Part shown: positions 62,325-64,000 of the stretch, in pieces | Layout: every line of letters begins with the position of its first letter | Position numbering within the stretch: position 1 is the first letter of the stretch | Program-made: the position numbers and the translations under genes | The notes under the pieces: generated by a model | What the model saw: the letters and a program-made list of their open reading frames with translations, nothing else | Databases searched by the model: none | Told to the model about the DNA's origin: nothing | Source of the DNA: Micromonospora echinofusca | Lineage (GTDB): Bacteria; Actinomycetota; Actinomycetes; Mycobacteriales; Micromonosporaceae | Assembly (NCBI RefSeq): GCF_900091445.1 | Contig: NZ_LT607733.1 | Location: forward strand, 6,475,001 to 6,539,000 | Direction of reading: 5' to 3' | DNA: 64,000 bases

Positions 62325-63566
62325 TCAGGCCGGTTGGGTACGCAGGTAGCGGCCGAAGTGGGGGACGGTGAAGGCGACCGTGCCGCGTTCCCCGGAGTAG
62401 ATCAGCCCCTTCTTGATCAGCGCGTCGCGGGCCGGGGAGAGGCTGGCCGGCTTGCGCCCCAGGGCGCGGGCGATCTCCGCCGTCGGCACCGCGGCGTCCA
62501 TGTCGTCCCGGCCCCCGCCGTCGATCTCGCCCTCCACCAGGGACAGCGTGGCCATGGCCCGCATGTACTCGCGTTCGGCCGGGGTGGCCCGCTCGAAGCG
62601 GGAACCGAAGAAGCCGACCGCCAGCTCGGCCTCGGCCTCCGGCGCGGCGACCCGTACGTCGGCGGCGGTGATCGGCGAGCGGGGCGCGTGGTCCCAGGTC
62701 GCCTTCCCGTACGCCTGGACGAAGTACGGGTAGCCGCCCGACTTCTCGTAGAGCAGGTCGAGCGCCTTCTGCTCGTACTCCACCTCCTCGCGCTCGGCCG
62801 GCGCGCAGAGCGCCTGGTCGGCGGCGATCCGGTCGAGCCGGTCGATGCGCTGGTAGCGGAACAGCCGCTCGGAGTACGACTTGGCCGCGCTGAGAACGGC
62901 CGGCAGGTGCGGCAGCCCGGCGCCGACCACGATCAGCGGCGCGCCGAGCTGGGACAGCTCGTGGCAGGCAGCGCAGAGCGCGGAGACGTCCTCCGGGCCG
63001 AGGTCCTGCATCTCGTCGATGAAGATCGCGATGCCCGTGCCGACGTCGGCGGCCACCGCCGCGGCGTCGGTGAGCAGCTCGACCAGGTCGATCTCGATGT
63101 CGCCGGAGTCGGCGCGGCCGCTGGCGGCGGGTACGTCGATGCCGGGCTGCCAGCGGTCGCGCAGCTTCGGGGCGGCGTTGCCGCGACCGGTCGGCGCGGT
63201 GCGCTGGGCGAACGCCTTGAGCACGCCGAGGAAGGCGTCGATCCGGTCGGGGGCGCGGTGGCGGGGCGCCAGCTCCCGGACGGCCATGTGCAGCGCGGCG
63301 GCGATCGGGCGGCGCAGCGACTGGTCCGGCCGGGCCTCGATCTTGCCGCTGCCCCAGAGGTGGTTGATGGCCTGGGAGCGGAGGGTGTTGAGCAGCACGG
63401 TCTTGCCGACCCCGCGCAGCCCGGTGAGCATCAGGCTGCGTTCGGGCCGGCCCCGGGCGATGCGCTCCAGCACGACGTCGAAGACGTCCAGCTCGCGCCC
63501 CCGCCCGGCGAGCTCGGGCGGGCGCTGGCCGGCGCCCGGGGCGTACGGGTTGCGGACCGGATCCAC
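62325..63566 (-). CDS. AAA ATPase with winged helix (Orc1/Cdc6-like)
   Basis: The 413-aa protein has an N-terminal AGRGRELDVFDVVLERIARG, the Walker A motif LTGLRGVGKTVLLN near 50 and the Walker B motif AIFIDEMQDLG near 186, with the sensor-type PLIVVGAGLPHLPAVL. A C-terminal winged helix includes AEIARALGRKPASLSPARDALIKKGLI-like text. The layout resembles archaeal Orc1/Cdc6 or plasmid ATPases, but related single-copy proteins occur widely in actinobacteria with unknown role. The GTG at 63564-63566 has no ribosome-binding site; a GATACT hexamer (minus strand, 63576-63581) ends 9 nt before it, suggesting leaderless mRNA. Confidence 0.82.
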   Translation of the reverse strand: MDPVRNPYAPGAGQRPPELAGRGRELDVFDVVLERIARGRPERSLMLTGLRGVGKTVLLNTLRSQAINHLWGSGKIEARPDQSLRRPIAAALHMAVRELAPRHRAPDRIDAFLGVLKAFAQRTAPTGRGNAAPKLRDRWQPGIDVPAASGRADSGDIEIDLVELLTDAAAVAADVGTGIAIFIDEMQDLGPEDVSALCAACHELSQLGAPLIVVGAGLPHLPAVLSAAKSYSERLFRYQRIDRLDRIAADQALCAPAEREEVEYEQKALDLLYEKSGGYPYFVQAYGKATWDHAPRSPITAADVRVAAPEAEAELAVGFFGSRFERATPAEREYMRAMATLSLVEGEIDGGGRDDMDAAVPTAEIARALGRKPASLSPARDALIKKGLIYSGERGTVAFTVPHFGRYLRTQPA

Positions 63567-63586
63567 GCATCGCACAGTATCGGGCC

Positions 63587-63606
63587 GTCTAGCTGCGGGA
63601 CTAGAC
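63587..63606. promoter_or_regulatory. GTCTAG inverted repeat upstream of the AAA ATPase gene
   Basis: GTCTAG (63587-63592) and CTAGAC (63601-63606) flank 8 bp, just upstream of the -10-like box of the AAA gene. The same hexamer recurs in the terminator at 63657-63702. Confidence 0.55.
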
Positions 63607-63656
63607 ATGCGTAGATGGGGCAACCGGCGTGTCGGGGCGTCGGAAGCCTCTCGACA

Positions 63657-63702
63657 CAAAACTAGGGCTGTCTAGCGTCCACGCTAGACAGCCCTAGTTT
63701 TG
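63657..63702. terminator. Large perfect hairpin terminator after the lipoprotein gene
   Basis: Two 22-bp arms (beginning CAAAACTAGGGCTGT) are exactly complementary around a CC loop, and AAAA/TTTT runs end both arms. It therefore works in both directions. It lies four bases after the stop of the partial lipoprotein gene (minus strand). Confidence 0.9.
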
Positions 63703-63706
63703 GTAA

Positions 63707-64000
63707 TCAGCGCTTCTTCAGGCAGAGCACGTAGTCGAGGAAGTCCAGCGAGTTGTCGTGCACGTAGTTCGCGGTCGCCTCCGGGGCCCGGGTCTTGCAC
63801 CGGTCGCCGTCCGCCGTGCCCGGGATCCGCAGCAGCACCTCGTACGTGTTGGGGCCGCAGGGCACCTTCCGCAGCTCGGCGTCGGTGGCCGTACCGTCGT
63901 TGACGACGCAGTCGCCCTTGGCGAAGTCCCTCCTGCTGGGGCTCGGTTTGGCGGAGGTCGGCGCGGCGCTGGGCTCGTCCGTGGGCTCGCTCGTCGGCCG
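63707..64000 (-). CDS. LppU/SCO3897-like secreted protein, C-terminal fragment
   Basis: The 97 C-terminal residues are visible. A Pro/Ser/Thr/Glu linker is followed by a compact domain with four Cys: FAKGDCVVNDGT, RKVPCGPNTYEVLLRI, GDRCKTRAPE and the end LDYVLCLKKR. The GDCV and VLCL pattern matches the LppU/SCO3897 family of actinobacterial lipoproteins. The N-terminal signal or membrane part lies beyond the right edge. Transcription ends at the hairpin immediately downstream. Confidence 0.72.
   Translation of the reverse strand, partial: RPTSEPTDEPSAAPTSAKPSPSRRDFAKGDCVVNDGTATDAELRKVPCGPNTYEVLLRIPGTADGDRCKTRAPEATANYVHDNSLDFLDYVLCLKKR

Noticed and set aside
1-64000. tRNA or rRNA genes, CRISPR arrays, IS elements and transposases
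   Set aside because: No tRNA cloverleaf, spacer-repeat array, transposase motif or terminal inverted repeat pair was convincing on reading either strand; a tRNA scan would be needed to confirm absence.

Overview
The window is a very GC-rich actinobacterial chromosome segment that spans the replication origin. It starts inside dnaN, crosses oriC and dnaA, and then runs through the block rpmH-rnpA-yidD-yidC-jag-rsmG-parA-parB. Gene content and order match the origin region of Micromonosporaceae, most likely Micromonospora or a close relative. From general knowledge, the order also parallels Mycobacterium tuberculosis around Rv3907c-Rv0001 and Rv0046c-Rv0056. Mycothiol-type enzymes, SARP and ECF regulators, inositol-phosphate synthase and TTTCACGTGAAA-type parS sites all fit this assignment. 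The genus is inferred, not proven.

Layout. 0-3 kb: dnaN 5' end, oriC with many DnaA boxes, dnaA. 3.1-9.8 kb: ribosomal protein, RNase P and membrane insertion genes (rpmH, rnpA, yidD, yidC, jag), rsmG and the parAB partition genes. Four exact parS sites lie here and just beyond: two inside parA, two after parB. 9.8-11.3 kb: a 1.6-kb non-coding stretch with further parS sites and a DnaA-box cluster. 11.3-25.7 kb: HIT-like protein, Ddl, aminotransferase, acetyltransferase, CwlM-like protein, thioredoxin system, SigM-type sigma factor with its putative anti-sigma, pseudokinase, MurJ, and CCA-adding enzyme. 25.8-31 kb: flotillin/NfeD, Ogt, Ino1, PadR and a DUF5318 protein. 31-42.7 kb: PonA-type PBP, an accessory segment of lower GC with secreted DUF2690-like proteins and a SARP regulator, two membrane glycosyltransferase-like proteins and endonuclease IV. 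43.3-50 kb: rpsF-ssb-rpsR-rplI and intein-containing dnaB. 50-64 kb: a more variable set (mycothiol-dependent isomerase, phosphoribosyltransferase, membrane proteins, GGDEF-EAL protein, molybdenum cofactor genes, DoxX, GNAT, AAA ATPase, LppU-like lipoprotein).

The genes form three functional groups. The first is replication and segregation: dnaA, oriC, dnaN, parAB/parS, dnaB and ssb. The second is envelope building: MurJ with a pseudokinase partner, the CwlM-like protein, Ddl, PonA, YidC/YidD and several GT87-like enzymes. The third is redox and metabolism: TrxA/TrxB, Ino1, and Moco synthesis.

The most notable items are: a class 3-type intein with two zinc-ribbon-like modules in the Walker A motif of DnaB; three DnaA-box clusters away from oriC, one intermixed with parS sites and one just upstream of dnaB; two parS sites built into the parA reading frame; three secreted Cys-rich paralogues with a SARP regulator inserted in an otherwise conserved neighbourhood; and a recurring -10-like hexamer 6-9 nt before many start codons, which suggests extensive leaderless transcription.
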